This document shows positions 5,810-7,879 of a stretch of DNA of 7,879 bases, one piece after another (within the stretch, counting starts at the first letter, position 1; every line of letters begins with the position of its first letter). This stretch comes from Acidobacteriota bacterium (GTDB taxonomy: Bacteria > Acidobacteriota > Terriglobia > Acidiferrales > UBA7541): assembly GCA_003161495.1 (NCBI GenBank), contig PMOP01000156.1:1-7879 (forward strand). Reading direction: 5' to 3'. A model generated the notes under the pieces. The model did not search any database, had not been told where the DNA came from, and saw nothing but the letters and a program-made list of their open reading frames with translations. The translations under genes and the position numbers were made by a program.

Positions 5810-5831
5810 CCTTTGCTATAATCAGCAAAGG
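5810..5831. promoter_or_regulatory. Perfect inverted repeat over -10 box and ribosome binding site
   Basis: CCTTTGCT (5810-5817) and AGCAAAGG (5824-5831) are perfect 8-base inverted copies with a 6-base spacer that contains most of the TATAAT. A protein bound here would block the promoter. In a longer transcript starting further upstream, the same bases would fold and hide the AAGG ribosome binding site of the gene starting at 5837. No regulator is identified. Confidence 0.55.
5814..5822 (+). promoter_or_regulatory. Extended -10 promoter for the phosphatase pair
   Basis: TGCTATAAT carries a perfect TATAAT (5817-5822) preceded by the TGn extension. No good -35 hexamer is seen 16-18 bp upstream, which an extended -10 can tolerate. 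Transcription would begin near 5829, only about 8 nt before the ATG at 5837, giving a very short leader. Confidence 0.55.
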
Positions 5832-5836
5832 TGACT

Positions 5837-6514
5837 ATGAGTCGACGATTCACTGGCTTCTTTAACGTAGCGTTTGTCGTAATGCTTCTCTGCGCCCTTT
5901 CTACGAATGCGCAGCTCATGTCCCGCTCTCTTTCCCGATCGTACCTCACTCAGGAGCGATCTGAAAAACAAGAAACTGCCCCCGACAACCCCGGCCTGCA
6001 GATCGACAAGAAACTGATTTCTGATTTTGGCGAAGTTACTCCCATGCTTTACCGCGGCGGACAACCAAACGAACACGGATTTGAGGCGCTGGCGAAGATG
6101 GGTTTTCAGATCGTAGTGGACATGCGCGGAGACCGGGATAAAGAACGTGAAGAAGTGACGCGGCTGGGCATGCAATATATACCCATGCCTTGGCGGTGTT
6201 CATTTCCGAAGGATAGTGTTTTCGCGGACTTTATCACGCTGATCCGATCAAATCCGGGCAAAAAGATCTTCGTCCACTGTCGTGTCGGTGACGACCGAAC
6301 GGGTATGATGGTCGCAGCATATCGAATGTCTGAAGAGGGGTGGAGCGCGGAAAGAGCAAGGGAAGAAATGAATGCTTTCGGATTTTCATTCGTGCATAGA
6401 CGCTTGATTTGCCCGCGCCTGGCTGACTATGAGGAAGAATTTCCAAAGCGGCTTGCGACAAAGCCAGCATTTGAAAAACTCCGGCCAGCAAAACAGGACC
6501 AACCTGCCGAGTAA
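5837..6514 (+). CDS. Secreted dual-specificity/tyrosine-type protein phosphatase
   Basis: 225 residues. The ATG at 5837 is preferred over the GTG two codons earlier because AAGG at 5828-5831 is 5 nt ahead. Residues 1-26 are a Sec signal peptide (hydrophobic VAFVVMLLCALSTNA); the Cys at 19 is a poor lipobox. The catalytic loop is H147-C148-R-V-G-D-D-R154-T-G, the CX5R signature of Cys-dependent phosphatases. It follows the LYRGGQP segment (71-77) and VVDMRGDRD (93-101), both typical of the compact SIW14/DSP-like group. The enzyme forms a phosphocysteine intermediate; its substrate may be phosphoprotein, phosphoinositide or a small ester. Export of a thiol-dependent phosphatase is notable because the periplasm is oxidising. 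The metallophosphoesterase gene starts 53 nt downstream, with no terminator between them, so the two are probably one operon. An inverted repeat over its promoter suggests regulation. Confidence 0.88.
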   Translation: MSRRFTGFFNVAFVVMLLCALSTNAQLMSRSLSRSYLTQERSEKQETAPDNPGLQIDKKLISDFGEVTPMLYRGGQPNEHGFEALAKMGFQIVVDMRGDRDKEREEVTRLGMQYIPMPWRCSFPKDSVFADFITLIRSNPGKKIFVHCRVGDDRTGMMVAAYRMSEEGWSAERAREEMNAFGFSFVHRRLICPRLADYEEEFPKRLATKPAFEKLRPAKQDQPAE

Positions 6515-6567
6515 TGATCCAGCCGCGAAAGCTCGCAATGGTCTCAAAATAAAAAGGGCAAAAACAA

Positions 6568-7641
6568 ATGTCATCCAGCTTGCTACTTCAAACATTTCCC
6601 CAGAACCGAACCCGGTACCTGCTTCCAGCGATTGTGTTCGTCAGCTCGATCTTGGCTGGGATCCCTCTACATTCCCAATCCAAACCGGCAGCCTCTCCGC
6701 CCGCGATCAACGTGACCCCGGGTACGCGGAACTTCCTGGTTTGGGGAGATATACGCTTCACCGATCCGGCACGATGCGATAAGAGCGACCCGGACGTAAG
6801 GCAGGCCATTGTGCAACAAATGGCCACGGTGGATCCGCATCCCGATTTTGCGATTCTAACGGGCGATGTGGTTTATCACGGACATGACAGCCACGATTGG
6901 GACATCTTTGACAAACAAACAAAGCCACTGAGGGATGCCAAGATCAAAATATTCCCCGTACTGGGAAATCATGATGTCGACGGAGGGCCTGGCAGGCCTG
7001 ATTTTTCCAAGCGCTTTGCCGATCTAAAGAGTTACTCGCAGCTTGAAAAGGACGTTTGGTATTCCATTACGTATGGGAACTCTCTTTTCATTATGCTCGA
7101 TAGCCAGAGCGATTACCGGCCCGACTCTCCGCAAGGAATCTGGCTGCGGGGCATGCTGAAGGGAGTGCCTGAAGACCTGGATTTTTTGTTTATGGTCTTG
7201 CACCATCCCATCGTGACGCATGCATCGCAAGAACTCAGCACGGTTCGCGTTTGCAAAGGGCAGAAGACCACGATTGTCGCTCCCCACGGCATTGAGGACA
7301 GTGAGAGAAAGCTGAAACTCCTTTTGGATGATTTTTCTCAGGCCCATCCGTTAACCAGATTGCTCGTTTTTTCGGGGCACAATCACAACTACGAAAGATA
7401 TGCCGACGGCCGCATAACATACATTGTGACAGGCGGCGGCGGAGCAACGCCTTACCTTGTCAAACGCAATCCAAATGACGCGTATCACGACAGCGGGCCC
7501 ACATACCATTACTGCAGAATAGCTTTAGACGACGTAGGTCTGGCCTTCGATATGTTCAAACTGAACCCGCAAGATGGCACATGGAAACTGGGCGACACAT
7601 TCCGCTTACCGCGACTCTCAAAGGCATCGAGCCAGCAGTGA
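6568..7641 (+). CDS. Secreted calcineurin-like metallophosphoesterase
   Basis: 357 residues. AAAAAGGG lies 9 nt before the ATG. Residues 14-37 contain a hydrophobic signal segment (YLLPAIVFVSSILAG) with a likely cut near HSQ36-37. The five metallophosphoesterase motifs appear in order: G60-D61-I-R63 (the variant in which Arg replaces the His of DxH), G99-D100-VVYHG, G133-N134-H135-D, H212-H213-P, and G270-H271-N-H273. These bind a two-metal centre that hydrolyses phosphate mono- or diesters. The GDxR variant and the purple-acid-phosphatase-like spacing recur in exported members of the superfamily. A Gly-rich loop (TGGGGATPY, about 289-297) follows, as in PAP-type enzymes. Substrate is not predictable. 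It is the second gene of a probable operon with the CX5R phosphatase and faces the tRNA gene convergently. Confidence 0.92.
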   Translation: MSSSLLLQTFPQNRTRYLLPAIVFVSSILAGIPLHSQSKPAASPPAINVTPGTRNFLVWGDIRFTDPARCDKSDPDVRQAIVQQMATVDPHPDFAILTGDVVYHGHDSHDWDIFDKQTKPLRDAKIKIFPVLGNHDVDGGPGRPDFSKRFADLKSYSQLEKDVWYSITYGNSLFIMLDSQSDYRPDSPQGIWLRGMLKGVPEDLDFLFMVLHHPIVTHASQELSTVRVCKGQKTTIVAPHGIEDSERKLKLLLDDFSQAHPLTRLLVFSGHNHNYERYADGRITYIVTGGGGATPYLVKRNPNDAYHDSGPTYHYCRIALDDVGLAFDMFKLNPQDGTWKLGDTFRLPRLSKASSQQ

Positions 7642-7802
7642 AATTGTTATTCTGTTGAGTGCCGGACCCACTTTCGCGTGTTCGAAAATGGAGTCGAGCT
7701 GGAAATTGTCTCGCTTTCCAGCGAGGATGTGCCACTGAAACATCAGTTTTACTTCGCTGGGGGGAATTGGGGTTTGCTTGGAAGGGATCCGATCTTGGAC
7801 CA
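7642..7802. other. Short gap with a hairpin downstream of the metallophosphoesterase
   Basis: No gene is supported. GCTGGAAA (7698-7705) and TTTCCAGC (7715-7722) form a perfect 8-bp hairpin with a 9-nt loop, and a small ACTGA/TCAGT hairpin (7734-7747) is followed by TTT. Either could help end the plus-strand transcript, but neither is a strong intrinsic terminator. Confidence 0.4.
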
Positions 7803-7830
7803 AAGACGCCAGCTTGATAACTGGCGTCTT
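7803..7830 (-). terminator. Hairpin terminator of the initiator tRNA
   Basis: AAGACGCCAG and CTGGCGTCTT make a perfect 10-bp stem with an 8-nt loop (7813-7820). Read on the minus strand, it begins 4 nt after the encoded CCA end of the tRNA, and the 3' arm ends in CTTT. The T-run is short, but the tight placement right after a tRNA supports a terminator or 3'-end processing structure. Confidence 0.7.
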
Positions 7831-7834
7831 CGGA

Positions 7835-7879
7835 TGGTTGCGGGGGTTGGATTTGAACCAACGACCTTCGGGTTATGAG
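7835..7879 (-). tRNA. Initiator tRNA-fMet (CAT), 3' part only
   Basis: Read on the minus strand, the last 45 bases are the 3' part of an initiator tRNA. They include anticodon CAT (7877-7875), the loop and stem that follow (AACCCGAAGG), the T arm TTGGTTCAAATCCAA, an acceptor strand CCCGC and an encoded ACCA end (7838-7835). The CCC 3' side of the anticodon stem fits the three G-C pairs typical of initiator tRNA, and the whole closely follows bacterial tRNA-fMet. The D arm and 5' acceptor strand lie beyond the right edge. Confidence 0.93.

Noticed and set aside
7678..7878. Plus-strand frame ending GVGFEPTTFGL
   Set aside because: This ending is the typical false translation across a tRNA 3' end; the bases belong to tRNA-fMet on the other strand.

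Overview
The window looks like chromosomal DNA of a GC-moderate, Gram-negative soil bacterium. Several of its proteins carry export signals, and one carries a twin-arginine signal. Gene style and the dispersed palindrome would fit Acidobacteriota, but that placement is an inference, because no marker gene here settles it.

Left half (1-2752), read on the minus strand in this order: a receiver-only response regulator whose best start codon is AUU (2752-2348); a secreted monohaem cytochrome c with CxxCH near its C-terminus (2070-1498); a GrdB/PrdB-type reductase-like protein with Cys where the selenoprotein members have selenocysteine (1403-519); and the 5' end of a Tat-exported amidohydrolase that runs off the left edge (311-1). 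A long, nearly perfect palindrome (361-451) lies between the last two genes.

Centre (2753-3142): a divergent intergenic region with an AT-rich hairpin and a second copy of the same palindrome (3026-3100), just ahead of the first plus-strand gene.

Right half (3143-7641), read on the plus strand: a large reading frame joining a secreted alkaline-phosphatase-superfamily phosphodiesterase to a TMEM175/DUF1211-type channel (3143-5737); a secreted dual-specificity-type protein phosphatase (5837-6514); and a secreted calcineurin-like metallophosphoesterase (6568-7641). These are three unrelated phosphoesterase folds, all exported. Together they suggest work on phosphate esters outside the cytoplasm, although no Pho box was found. 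An extended -10 promoter overlapped by a perfect inverted repeat precedes the second and third genes, which probably form an operon.

Right edge: the 3' part of an initiator tRNA-fMet on the minus strand (7879-7835), followed by a hairpin terminator (7830-7803).

The points most worth following up are the palindrome family, whose stem mismatches are all G.T on one strand; the AUU start of the response regulator; the phosphatase-channel in-frame join, which is topologically awkward; and the operator-like repeat over the 5.8-kb promoter. No complete new system can be claimed from sequence alone.
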